Positions 1 to 6,563 of a DNA stretch of 13,608 bases are shown here, in pieces. Every line of letters starts with the position of its first letter. The stretch's first letter is position 1. This DNA comes from an uncultured Collinsella sp. (GTDB lineage Bacteria; Actinomycetota; Coriobacteriia; Coriobacteriales; Coriobacteriaceae), in assembly GCA_934650095.1 (NCBI GenBank), contig CAKUFT010000038.1, positions 1-13,608 on the forward strand, written 5' to 3'. The notes beneath the pieces were generated by a model that worked only from the letters and a program-made list of their open reading frames with translations, was not told where the DNA came from and made no database searches. A program made the position numbers and the translations under genes.

Positions 1-36
1 ACGCAGCAAAAACGCACTACGGAGGTTTCCAGCTAC

Positions 37-813
37 ATGAGGATCGATTCACGAAAACCGAAAGCCGCCGCCCTTTCCGCCGCTCTGACCGTGGCACTTT
101 TGGCGGGCGCCGGCGCAACTGATGCCCACGCGGCGACACTATCCGATACGGTCGGATCAACGCCGTCCGAGGCGACGCTGGTGCAGCCCGTCGACTACCG
201 CGGCGATGGTTATGGTTCCATGCAGGAGTGGAACGCCTCGATGGAGGCCAAGCGCGATTCCCTTGAGATGCGCGCTCAGATCATTATGAATATGTATGGC
301 GACTATGCTACCGATGATGAGCGAGCCGTGTTGCAGGGTTGTATCGATGGTGCGGGCAGCCTTTTGACGATGGGGGAGGTCGACGCGAAGTCGACCGAGC
401 TCGATGAGCTGCGCGCTGCGCTTGAGAATGCCAAGCGCGAAGCGCTCGAGGCCGAGGCCGCCGAGGCAGAGGCTGCCGAGGCCGCCCAGGCTTCGTACTA
501 CAACGCCGGCTACACTCCGTTCTACGCGTCTGCCGCGTCCTACGCGAACGGATCGGGCCTGACGCGCTCTGCGGGTGTCAATAACTACAACGGGCGCCGC
601 GAGACCTATTACAGCAGCAATGTGCTTTATCACTATCGCACGGGCGAATGGACTCAGGATTCTGAGGGCTTCTGGCGCGATTCCGACGGCTATTACGTTG
701 TTGCCGCGGGCGATATGGCACAGGGCTCGACCTTTACGGGCTCCAAGGGTGATTGCAAGGTCTATGACTCCGGCTGCGCCGCCGGAACCACCGACTACTA
801 CACCGGTTGGTAA
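37..813 (+). CDS. Secreted coiled-coil protein, function unknown
   Basis: I do not recognise a named family. The 258-residue product begins with a Sec signal peptide: basic residues, a hydrophobic core at about 10-25, and a probable cut after AHA at 30-32. Residues 65-150 are charged and helical and end in an Ala/Glu-rich run (EAEAAEAEAAEAAQA), which suggests a coiled coil. A Tyr/Gly/Ser-rich linker follows. The C-terminal 70 residues look like a compact beta domain with YYVVAAGD, a conserved-looking G-[ST] step, and Asp226, Asp244 and Asp253. That spacing loosely recalls the 3D (Asp-Asp-Asp) barrel domain of cell-wall-active proteins, but the match is by eye and weak. Cys240 and Cys247 could form a disulphide outside the cell. 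The start follows GGAGG (21-25) by 11 bases. It probably acts at the envelope; its substrate is unknown. Confidence 0.8.
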   Translation: MRIDSRKPKAAALSAALTVALLAGAGATDAHAATLSDTVGSTPSEATLVQPVDYRGDGYGSMQEWNASMEAKRDSLEMRAQIIMNMYGDYATDDERAVLQGCIDGAGSLLTMGEVDAKSTELDELRAALENAKREALEAEAAEAEAAEAAQASYYNAGYTPFYASAASYANGSGLTRSAGVNNYNGRRETYYSSNVLYHYRTGEWTQDSEGFWRDSDGYYVVAAGDMAQGSTFTGSKGDCKVYDSGCAAGTTDYYTGW

Positions 814-843
814 TCTGCCATCAGAGCAAAATAGGCACATGAT

Positions 844-894
844 GGGCGGGCGTCTTTACTGAGCTTTTAGGCAACGTAAAGCCGCCCTTTCTTT
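844..894 (+). terminator. Probable intrinsic terminator after the secreted-protein gene
   Basis: GGGCGG (844-849) pairs with CCGCCC (882-887), and CTTTAC (854-859) pairs with GTAAAG (876-881), leaving a 4-base bulge on the left arm. The stem is followed by TTTCTTT. An outer pairing of GCACAT (835-840) with ATGTGC (895-900) would extend the structure. The large 16-base loop and the bulge make it less canonical than the other terminators here. Confidence 0.6.
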
Positions 895-962
895 ATGTGC
901 GTTTGAGTTAACAGAGCCCTTACCGTGGCGGTACGCTGGGCGTATGCATGCGGGGCACACTG

Positions 963-1010
963 GTTCATGAGAAATAAGGTCTTTCTCGTGGAGGAAGTGG
1001 TCTCATGAAC
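963..1010 (+). promoter_or_regulatory. Two mutually exclusive hairpins over the start of the small membrane protein gene
   Basis: GTTCATGAGA (963-972) is a perfect inverted repeat of TCTCATGAAC (1001-1010). The right arm contains the ATG start (1005-1007), and the loop holds the ribosome binding site GGAGG (990-994). A competing hairpin pairs CATGAGAAA (966-974) with TTTCTCGTG (982-990), with one G-T pair and a 7-base loop. Both use bases 966-972, so only one can form at a time. One closes the start codon and the other leaves it free. The pairings are read directly; a regulatory role is inference. Confidence 0.45.
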
Positions 1011-1211
1011 GCTCGAGATATCGCTATCGCCGCCGTCGCATTGGTACTTGGCTGTCTTGGCCCTACAGCTGCGTTTGTCGCAGGCATGCAGGGCTCGTGC
1101 GGGGCTGCTCCTATTGTGGTCGGCGCGCTCATCGCAGCAGCGCTGCTGGGCAGCGCGGGTGTGGTCCTTTGTCGCGATGACGAGGACGAGGCTCCGGAGT
1201 CGCAGCTCTAA
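1005..1211 (+). CDS. Small membrane protein, two predicted helices
   Basis: The 68-residue protein has two hydrophobic segments, at about residues 5-27 and 35-56, separated by a short Gly/Ser/Cys loop (GMQGSCGAA). It ends in an acidic tail (DDEDEAPES) that is probably cytoplasmic. There is a GGAGG ribosome binding site at 990-994, ten bases before ATG. No family is recognised. It stands alone between two terminators, so it is probably a single-gene transcript. It could be a small regulatory or accessory membrane protein, but nothing in the sequence points to a partner. Its start codon lies in an inverted repeat, which is described separately. Confidence 0.65.
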   Translation: MNARDIAIAAVALVLGCLGPTAAFVAGMQGSCGAAPIVVGALIAAALLGSAGVVLCRDDEDEAPESQL

Positions 1212-1248
1212 CCGTCGGAACGCCGACTACTGGTTATAGATGAAGATG

Positions 1249-1286
1249 AAAGCCGCCGCAAGGGGAGTGCTCCTTGCGGCGGCTTT
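1249..1286. terminator. Bidirectional intrinsic terminator between convergent genes
   Basis: A 17-bp stem (1249-1265 with 1270-1286) has one G-T pair and an AGTG loop. The arms begin AAAGCCGCCGCAAGG and end CCTTGCGGCGGCTTT. The AAA/TTT at the ends gives a short U run on either strand. It lies between the stop of the small membrane protein and the stop of the convergent dehydrogenase, so it can serve both. Confidence 0.85.
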
Positions 1287-1319
1287 ACTGTCGAGTCTGT
1301 TGACGTGGCGAATCGGGCG

Positions 1320-2234
1320 CTACCAGCTTGCCTCGATATCGCGAATACGCTGATAGAGCCATTCGTTTTGCGGCACCTGGATACCGTGCTTGGCCGCGAG
1401 GCGGCAGATGGTACCCGCAAATTCCTCGACCTCGGTTCTGCGTTGAGCGATGCGGTCTTGCGCCATCGAGGGCATGCCGGCGGGATCGAGCCCTTTTATG
1501 AGACGCACCATCTGCGTCAGGTCTTCCTCGGTGAGCTCGATGCCCTCGGCATTGGCGACTGCAAGTGTCTCGCGCATGGCGGAGACAAAACTGCGGAGCT
1601 GCTCGGAGCCCTGCTCCGTAGCGCTTCCGTAGGTGCCGCCGTAGGCCATACAGGTCTGGTTGATGCCGTCGTTGAGCATGAGTTTGGCCCACATGCGATG
1701 TGCGATGTCGTGCTCGACGGTATGGGCGATGCCGCAACGCGTGTAGAGCTCGTCGATGGCGATAACGGTTGCGGGGTCGGTGCCCGCTGCCGCACCAAAG
1801 CGGATCTCGCCGGCATTGGTATAGGTGAGCTCCCCGTTGAGGAATACGGCGTCCATGCCCTGGCAGATACCAAGGACGGTGTGCTCCCAGCCAAAGCGCT
1901 CGGCAATCTTCTGCTCGCTCGTGATGCCGTTGCACAGCGACGCGATCAGCGTGTCGGGTCCCACGACGCTTTCCAGGGTTTTGAGCGCCACATCGAGCCC
2001 GGTTGTCTTGACCGTGAGGATGACCAGGTCGACGGGCGTCGCCTCGCTCGCGCGGACGGACTTGAGCGCGCAGGGCTTGCCGTTGACGGTGAGCGCATCA
2101 CCCGCGTGGCGCTCAAAGCGCGCGTCGTCCATAACGTATTCGACGGCGTCGTTGCCGAGCGCTTGGGCGATCATGCTGCCGTAGAGCAGGCCCACGCCGC
2201 CCTTGCCGATGAAGGCGACCTTGTTGATCTGCAT
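1320..2234 (-). CDS. Ketopantoate reductase family dehydrogenase (ApbA/PanE-like)
   Basis: This is a probable NAD(P)H-dependent 2-ketoacid reductase of the 2-dehydropantoate 2-reductase family. With the start at MQINKVAFIG it has 304 residues, the usual family length. The Rossmann motif G-x-G-x-x-G is at residues 10-15. Lys184, Asn188 and Asn192 (in WAKLMLNDGIN) match the catalytic Lys and the two Asn of E. coli PanE. The C-terminal helical domain ends with the typical HGIQVPQNEWLY stretch. The start at 2234 is preferred over the ATG nine bases upstream because GGGGAG lies nine bases before the former and directly abuts the latter. No panB, panC or panD lies nearby, and the upstream gene is a cyclase-family hydrolase. 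It may therefore reduce another 2-ketoacid rather than ketopantoate; many genomes carry such paralogues. Confidence 0.85.
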   Translation of the reverse strand: MQINKVAFIGKGGVGLLYGSMIAQALGNDAVEYVMDDARFERHAGDALTVNGKPCALKSVRASEATPVDLVILTVKTTGLDVALKTLESVVGPDTLIASLCNGITSEQKIAERFGWEHTVLGICQGMDAVFLNGELTYTNAGEIRFGAAAGTDPATVIAIDELYTRCGIAHTVEHDIAHRMWAKLMLNDGINQTCMAYGGTYGSATEQGSEQLRSFVSAMRETLAVANAEGIELTEEDLTQMVRLIKGLDPAGMPSMAQDRIAQRRTEVEEFAGTICRLAAKHGIQVPQNEWLYQRIRDIEASW

Positions 2235-2250
2235 ATGAATCATCTCCCCA

Positions 2251-2278
2251 TAAAAAGGCGCCCGCGTATGGGGCGCCT
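2251..2278 (-). terminator. Intrinsic terminator or leader attenuator between the cyclase and dehydrogenase genes
   Basis: On the minus strand AGGCGCCC, a 7-base loop and GGGCGCCT form an 8-bp GC-rich stem (2256-2263 with 2271-2278), followed by a short T run (2251-2255). It ends about two bases before the ribosome binding site of the dehydrogenase (GGGGAG, 2244-2249). Any transcript reaching the dehydrogenase from upstream must therefore pass this hairpin. The sequence TACAAT (2289-2284, minus) could be a -10 for a transcript starting right at the hairpin, but no good -35 accompanies it. Confidence 0.7.
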
Positions 2279-2351
2279 GATGGATTGTATGCCGCCGGGC
2301 CATGTCGCGTGCACCGGATGGCCGTATTTAGAAGAACAAACGCATGGGAAC

Positions 2352-3122
2352 TTATGACGCGGGGCAGACCGCAAAGACACGTGCGGGATATCCGACGCCA
2401 TCACGCACCTTGGGGAAGGTGCAGAAGATGACGGCGCCCGTGGCGGGAAGCTCGTCCAGATGGTCCATGACCTCAATCTGGTAACGGTCGACCGAGAGGA
2501 TGTACTGTTCGCCGGGGTAGGGGTAGGCATCCTCGCGTGTGGTCAAGGTTGCGGGGTCGGTGTCTGCCGGTTCGTGGCCGATGGCACCGATGTTGCGCTC
2601 TTCTACAAGCCATTTGATGGCATCGAGGTCCCAGCCAGGGTAGTGGGGCTGGCCGTCTTCGTCCTTGTTTTCGAGGTCGGCGAGCTTGGACCAGTCGGAG
2701 CGGAAGGCGACAAAGGCGTCCTCGGGAATGCGGCCGTGCTCGTTCTCCCAGGTCTTGAGGTCATCGACGGTCAGAATAAAGTCGGGGTTTGCGGCGCACT
2801 CCTCGTGTTTGTCGATGACGCAGAGCGGATGCATAAACTCGATAGGTTCGATCTCGCCAAGGGAGCGGCCATCGACATGGAAGTGGCGCGGCGCGTCGAC
2901 GTGGGTGCCGTACTGCGAGGCGACCGAATACTGGAAGCAGCGCATGGGCGCGAGCATGTCTTCGGGCGTGTCGGGCAGGTAGTCGAAGAGTTTGGTGGAC
3001 TCAAAGGGCTTAAAGCCAAACCAGTGCGGAGTGTCGCACGAGAGCGTGTGGGTGAGGTCTACCCAGCGATAATCGGTGCTTTTGAGCTGGGATGCGAGAT
3101 TCCAAAGGTCGAGCGTGGGCAT
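2352..3122 (-). CDS. Cyclase-family metal-dependent hydrolase
   Basis: The 256-residue protein belongs to the putative cyclase/kynurenine formamidase-like family (PF04199). The hallmark is QYGTHVDAPRHF at residues 70-81, matching the family metal motif H-x-G-T-H-x-D-x-P-x-H and supplying His74, Asp76 and His80. The first histidine of the motif is Gln70 here. GHEPADTD (182-189) is a second candidate metal or substrate segment. The C-terminal pattern (ELPATGAVIFCTFPKVRDG, then G-x-P-A-R) is typical of the family. The start is supported by AGGAG six bases upstream. Members hydrolyse amides or esters, for example N-formylkynurenine or isatin, but no kyn genes are nearby and the substrate cannot be read here. 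The next gene on this strand is a 2-ketoacid reductase, separated by a terminator-like hairpin, so a shared pathway is possible but unproven. Confidence 0.85.
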   Translation of the reverse strand: MPTLDLWNLASQLKSTDYRWVDLTHTLSCDTPHWFGFKPFESTKLFDYLPDTPEDMLAPMRCFQYSVASQYGTHVDAPRHFHVDGRSLGEIEPIEFMHPLCVIDKHEECAANPDFILTVDDLKTWENEHGRIPEDAFVAFRSDWSKLADLENKDEDGQPHYPGWDLDAIKWLVEERNIGAIGHEPADTDPATLTTREDAYPYPGEQYILSVDRYQIEVMDHLDELPATGAVIFCTFPKVRDGVGYPARVFAVCPAS

Positions 3123-3285
3123 GGGTGACTCCTTTCATCGGGCTTTTTGCTGATGTTAAAGCGGTGCCGTGACAGCTCGATTTCTGCTGCGTTACGATAC
3201 GTTCTCGATTGCGATTCCACGATGTTTCGGCCGCGTGACCATTGTGTTTCGCCTTGCCGGGGCGCTGATGGCGAAAGGAGGGGCC

Positions 3286-4473
3286 GTGCAATACCGCGTT
3301 GACCCCAAAAGTGGTAACCGAATATCCGCTCTGGGTCTGGGCTGCATGAGATTTCCCGGTGCGCCGGGACACCCCGATGCGAAGACAGCCGATGCCATCA
3401 TTTCCCGTGCGGTGGAGCAGGGGATTAATTATCTGGATACCGCGTATCTCTATCCCGGTAACGAGGTGTGCGTGGGCGCCTCACTTGAGCGCTTGGGGCT
3501 GCGCGACCGGGTGTTGCTGGCGACTAAGTTGCCGCACGCTTCGTGCAAGTGCGCGGAGGATTTCGACCGGTTTTTCGACGAACAACTGCGCCGCCTGCGG
3601 ACCGATCATATCGACTATTACCTTATGCACAACATTACCTCGCCCGCCCAGTGGGAACGCGTGGTGGCGTTGGGTATCGAGGACTGGATTGCGCACCAAA
3701 AGGCTGCGGGGCGTATTCGCCAGATAGGTTTTTCGTACCACGGCAGTGCGGTGGACTTCCTCACGATGCTTGACGCGTATGACTGGGATTTTTGCCAGAT
3801 CCAGTACAACTACGCTGGAGAGCGCTACCAAGCGGGAACGGCGGGACTCATGGCAGCCGCCGAGCGCGGGCTCGCGGTGTTTGTGATGGAACCGCTTTTG
3901 GGTGGACGCTTGGCGGGCAAGCTGCCTCCGCGGGCCCGCGCCGTGCTCGATGACGTACGCGATCCGTACCTGAAGTCGCCGGCTGCTTGGGGCCTTTCGT
4001 GGGTGTGGAACCATCCTCAAGTCACGATGCTGCTTTCGGGCATGGCCGATACCGCGCAGGTGGACGAGAACGTGGCATTGGCGGATCGCGCACTGCCGGA
4101 TTCGATGACGACAGAGCAGCTCGATACCATCGCACGTGTGCTGGGAGAGTTTGAGAAATCGAATCGCGTGCCCTGTACGGGGTGCGGCTACTGCATGCCG
4201 TGCCCCAAGGGCATCAATATTCCCGGCTGCTTTGGCGCCTACAACGCGAGCTACGCGCACAGCTGGTTTACGGGCCTGTCGCAGTATTTTACGGCGAGCG
4301 CGGTGCGGACGAACGAGCCCAAGCTGGTGAGCAATTGCGTCAAGTGCGGCAAATGCGCACATCACTGCCCGCAGCACATCGATATCCCCGAGCGTCTCGA
4401 TGATGTGCGCCGCCGCTTTCAGCCTGGCCCCGTGACGGCCGCGCTCAAAGCCTTCGGCAAAACGCGCTCCTGA
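3286..4473 (+). CDS. Aldo/keto reductase with C-terminal 4Fe-4S ferredoxin motifs
   Basis: The 395-residue oxidoreductase has an aldo/keto reductase barrel followed by a ferredoxin-like tail. The catalytic tetrad is visible as Asp51 and Tyr56 (DTAYLYPG), Lys81 (ATKLP) and His115 (YYLMH). Two cysteine motifs follow: CTGCGYCMPCP (Cys297, 300, 303, 307) and CVKCGKCAHHCP (Cys351, 354, 357, 361). Each is spaced to ligate a [4Fe-4S] cluster. The GTG start at 3286 is chosen because GGAGG (3277-3281) lies four bases upstream and conserved sequence begins right after it; the in-frame ATG at 3268 has no ribosome binding site. This iron-sulphur class is common in strict anaerobes and is usually annotated as aldo/keto reductase or predicted oxidoreductase; the substrate is unknown. 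It diverges from the cyclase gene across 163 bases in which I see no confident promoter. Confidence 0.9.
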   Translation: MQYRVDPKSGNRISALGLGCMRFPGAPGHPDAKTADAIISRAVEQGINYLDTAYLYPGNEVCVGASLERLGLRDRVLLATKLPHASCKCAEDFDRFFDEQLRRLRTDHIDYYLMHNITSPAQWERVVALGIEDWIAHQKAAGRIRQIGFSYHGSAVDFLTMLDAYDWDFCQIQYNYAGERYQAGTAGLMAAAERGLAVFVMEPLLGGRLAGKLPPRARAVLDDVRDPYLKSPAAWGLSWVWNHPQVTMLLSGMADTAQVDENVALADRALPDSMTTEQLDTIARVLGEFEKSNRVPCTGCGYCMPCPKGINIPGCFGAYNASYAHSWFTGLSQYFTASAVRTNEPKLVSNCVKCGKCAHHCPQHIDIPERLDDVRRRFQPGPVTAALKAFGKTRS

Positions 4474-4488
4474 TGCCCCTTTTATATC

Positions 4489-4551
4489 TTGCGGTGGAAT
4501 ACGGTCTGTTTGCGCCAAAATAAGGCACCAATAGACCGTATTTCACCGCAA
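4489..4551. repeat. Long imperfect palindrome between the reductase gene and nfo
   Basis: TTGCGGTGGAATACGGTCT (4489-4507) pairs with AGACCGTATTTCACCGCAA (4533-4551): 19 positions, all paired with one G-T. Pairing continues inward with two mismatches to GCC/GGC (4514-4516 with 4524-4526) around an AAAATAA loop. No T run follows on either strand, so it is not a standard terminator. It could be an extragenic palindromic repeat, the remnant of a miniature element, or an mRNA-stabilising structure at the 3' end of the reductase message. Confidence 0.7.
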
Positions 4552-4571
4552 CTGATGAGGGGGAGTTGGAG

Positions 4572-5438
4572 ATGCTAACGATCGGGTGTCATCTTTCGAC
4601 GACGAAGGGCTATCGGGCAATGGGGGAGACGGCGTTGTCCATTGGTGCCAATACCTTTGCGTTCTTTACGCGCAACCCGCGCGGTGGCAAGGCAAAAGAC
4701 CTTGACATGGATGACGTGGCGGCTCTGCGCGAGCTTATGGCGCAAAACGACTTTGGACCGCTGGTGGCGCATGCCCCGTATACCTATAACCCCTGCTCCG
4801 CTAAGGAGCGGGCGCGGGAGTTTGCCTTGGAGGCTATGGCGGAAGATTTGCAGCGTCTGGAAGCGCTGCCCGGCAATTACTACAACTTCCATCCCGGTGC
4901 GCATGTGGGACAGGGGGCAGACGCCGGCATTCAGATGATTGTCGACACGCTGTGCCAGGTGATGTTTGAGGGACAGCAGACGACGGTATTGCTCGAGACC
5001 ATGGCGGGCAAGGGCACCGAGGTGGGCCGTAGCTTTGAAGAGCTGGTGCGCATTATCGAGGGCGTTGCCGCCAAGTGCCCAGAGCTGTCCGATAAGCTGG
5101 GCGTTTGTTTGGACACCTGCCATGTGAGCGATGCTGGCCACGACATCATCCATGATCTGGACGGCGTACTCGACGAGTTCGACCGCGTGGTGGGTATCGA
5201 TCGCCTGCATGCCGTACACATCAACGATTCGAAGAACCCTTGTGGCGCCCATAAAGATCGCCACGAGCGCATCGGCAAGGGATACCTTGGCAGTGAGGAA
5301 TTTGGCGGCGGTATGCAGGTTATGCAGAAAATTGTATCGAATCGCCGTTTGCGTGCACTGCCGTTCATTTTGGAGACACCGAACGAACTTGCAGGTTATG
5401 CAGCTGAAATCAAACTATTAAAGTCATTGCAACAGTAA
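4572..5438 (+). CDS. nfo: Endonuclease IV (AP endonuclease)
   Basis: This is a deoxyribonuclease IV of 288 residues, close to the E. coli length of about 285. It cleaves DNA 5' of abasic sites and some oxidised bases in base excision repair. All nine metal ligands of the trinuclear zinc site can be placed by motif: His67 (VAHAPY), His107 (FHPGAH), Glu142 (LLETMAG), Asp181 and His184 (CLDTCH), His216 (VHINDS), Asp229 and His231 (KDRH), and Glu268 (ILETP). ATG at 4572 is preferred over the in-frame TTG at 4566 because GGGGGAG (4559-4565) lies six bases before the ATG but abuts the TTG. It follows the reductase gene after a palindrome. No LexA-like box is seen upstream, so it is probably not SOS-controlled. 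Confidence 0.96.
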   Translation: MLTIGCHLSTTKGYRAMGETALSIGANTFAFFTRNPRGGKAKDLDMDDVAALRELMAQNDFGPLVAHAPYTYNPCSAKERAREFALEAMAEDLQRLEALPGNYYNFHPGAHVGQGADAGIQMIVDTLCQVMFEGQQTTVLLETMAGKGTEVGRSFEELVRIIEGVAAKCPELSDKLGVCLDTCHVSDAGHDIIHDLDGVLDEFDRVVGIDRLHAVHINDSKNPCGAHKDRHERIGKGYLGSEEFGGGMQVMQKIVSNRRLRALPFILETPNELAGYAAEIKLLKSLQQ

Positions 5439-5499
5439 TAACTGTCACAAAGCGGAATACTTCATTCACGTTATAGGTTTGTTTCAATCAGTTTTCTAA

Positions 5500-5528
5500 T
5501 TGCAGATTCTTACAAGCGGGTGCATAAT
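5500..5528 (+). promoter_or_regulatory. Probable sigma-70-type promoter of the amino acid ABC operon
   Basis: TTGCAG (5500-5505), a 17-base spacer and CATAAT (5523-5528) lie in the AT-rich gap of 147 bases after nfo. The predicted transcription start is near 5535, about 50 bases before the lipoprotein start codon. The -10 matches at five of six positions; the -35 matches only its TTG. No clear operator is visible. Confidence 0.5.
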
Positions 5529-5585
5529 AGCCCTCAGTTTTTGCAGACCTCTGAATCACGTGGGGTCATTGGAAGGAGACTGATC

Positions 5586-6446
5586 ATGAAGCTTAAGAAG
5601 CTTGGCGCATTTGCCGCCACGGGTGCCATGGCACTCGCTCTTGCACTGACGGGTTGCGGCTCGTCCAACGCCACCTCTGGTTCCGATGCCGGTTCCAGCA
5701 GCTCTGACGACGCGAAGGTCGAGAAGGTCGACGGCTCCAAGGAGTACGCGCTCGTCAAGGACGGTACGCTGACCGTCGGCACCTCTGCCGAGTACGCTCC
5801 GTTTGAGTACAAGGACGACAACGGCGACTACCAGGGCTTTGACCTTGAGCTCATCAAGGCTATCGGTGACAAGCTGGGTCTGGATGTCGAGTACGTCAAC
5901 AACGACTTCGACACGCTCGTCCCCGGCGTTGCTTCGGGCGCCAAGTATGACGTTTCCATCGCGGCTATCACCGACACGCCCGAGCGTGAGAAGGAAGTCA
6001 CTTTCTCCGATTCCTACTACATGGACGATCAGGCTATCGTGACCAAGGTCGATAACACCGACATCACGGCCGACAACTACAGCGAGAAGCTCAACAACGC
6101 CGACGCTACCATCATCGTCCAGTCTGGATCGACCGCCGAGGCCTTTGCCCAGGAGAACTTCCCTAAGGCCAAGATCGTCCCCTACAAGGACGCCACCGAG
6201 TGCTTCAGCGCCCTGCAGTCCGATAAGGGCGATGCCGTAGTCACCAACCGCTCCGTTGCCAGCCAGCTGACCGCCGAGCAGTTCAACACCTGCCAGACCA
6301 TCAAGCAGATCAGCACCGGCGAGGAGTACGCTATCGCCATCAACCAGGGCAACACCAAGCTCAAGGACGACATCAACCAGGCCATCAAGGACCTGACCGA
6401 CGACGGTACCGTTGACGCCCTCATGGCTAAGTACAACATCAAGTAA
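5586..6446 (+). CDS. Amino acid ABC transporter substrate-binding lipoprotein
   Basis: The 286-residue lipoprotein captures a polar amino acid outside the cell and delivers it to the adjoining permease. A signal peptide with lipobox LTGC gives lipidated Cys24, followed by a Ser/Asp-rich linker to about residue 50. Residues 60-286 form a family 3 solute-binding domain (SBP_bac_3). EYAPFEY (69-75), the signature GFDLELIKAIGDKLG (84-98) and TPEREKEVTFSDSYY (131-145) are visible, the last with Arg134, which in this family binds the ligand alpha-carboxylate. The segment usually reading DAVxxD, whose Asp binds the ligand amino group, reads DAVVTN with Asn221. The specific amino acid cannot be told. 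ATG 5586 has AAGGAG seven bases upstream; the upstream in-frame GTG at 5520 would put the lipoprotein signal internally. Confidence 0.93.
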   Translation: MKLKKLGAFAATGAMALALALTGCGSSNATSGSDAGSSSSDDAKVEKVDGSKEYALVKDGTLTVGTSAEYAPFEYKDDNGDYQGFDLELIKAIGDKLGLDVEYVNNDFDTLVPGVASGAKYDVSIAAITDTPEREKEVTFSDSYYMDDQAIVTKVDNTDITADNYSEKLNNADATIIVQSGSTAEAFAQENFPKAKIVPYKDATECFSALQSDKGDAVVTNRSVASQLTAEQFNTCQTIKQISTGEEYAIAINQGNTKLKDDINQAIKDLTDDGTVDALMAKYNIK

Positions 6447-6468
6447 AATAGTCACTTGATTGCGCGCG

Positions 6469-6498
6469 GGCCCTTTCCGTTTTGCGGAGAGGGCCTTT
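6469..6498 (+). terminator. Hairpin terminator or attenuator between the lipoprotein and permease genes
   Basis: GGCCCTTTCCG (6469-6479) pairs with CGGAGAGGGCC (6485-6495): an 11-bp stem with one G-T pair and a 5-base loop. It is followed by TTT and then GCGCTTTTCTT. Leaky termination here would make more lipoprotein mRNA than permease mRNA, a common arrangement in ABC importers. Confidence 0.7.
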
Positions 6499-6563
6499 GC
6501 GCTTTTCTTGACGGAGAGCGTTTCCGTCTCGTTTTGCCGGCAACTTCTACGATAGGAGCCATC

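Noticed and set aside
439..492. Possible tandem repeat or mobile-element signal in the GAGGCCGAGGC stretch
   Set aside because: It is in-frame low-complexity coding for Ala/Glu of the coiled coil, without exact repeat units.
1305..2357. 350-residue reading frame on the plus strand opposite the ketopantoate reductase-like gene
   Set aside because: The minus strand encodes a clear family with catalytic residues; the plus-strand translation resembles no protein and crosses a terminator.
3169..3285. N-terminal extension of the aldo/keto reductase to the upstream start
   Set aside because: The added residues do not resemble the family, the upstream ATG at 3268 has no ribosome binding site, and GGAGG plus GTG at 3286 fits the conserved beginning.
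4489..4551. Reading the palindrome after the aldo/keto reductase as an intrinsic terminator
   Set aside because: No T run follows the stem on either strand and the stem is far longer than needed.
5425..5445. Short inverted repeat ACAGT/ACTGT at the end of nfo as a terminator
   Set aside because: Only five base pairs, AT-rich, and no T run follows.
6456..6563. Longer N-terminus of the permease starting in the terminator region
   Set aside because: It would overlap the terminator hairpin and place 36 residues before the signal peptide; TTG 6564 has a proper ribosome binding site.
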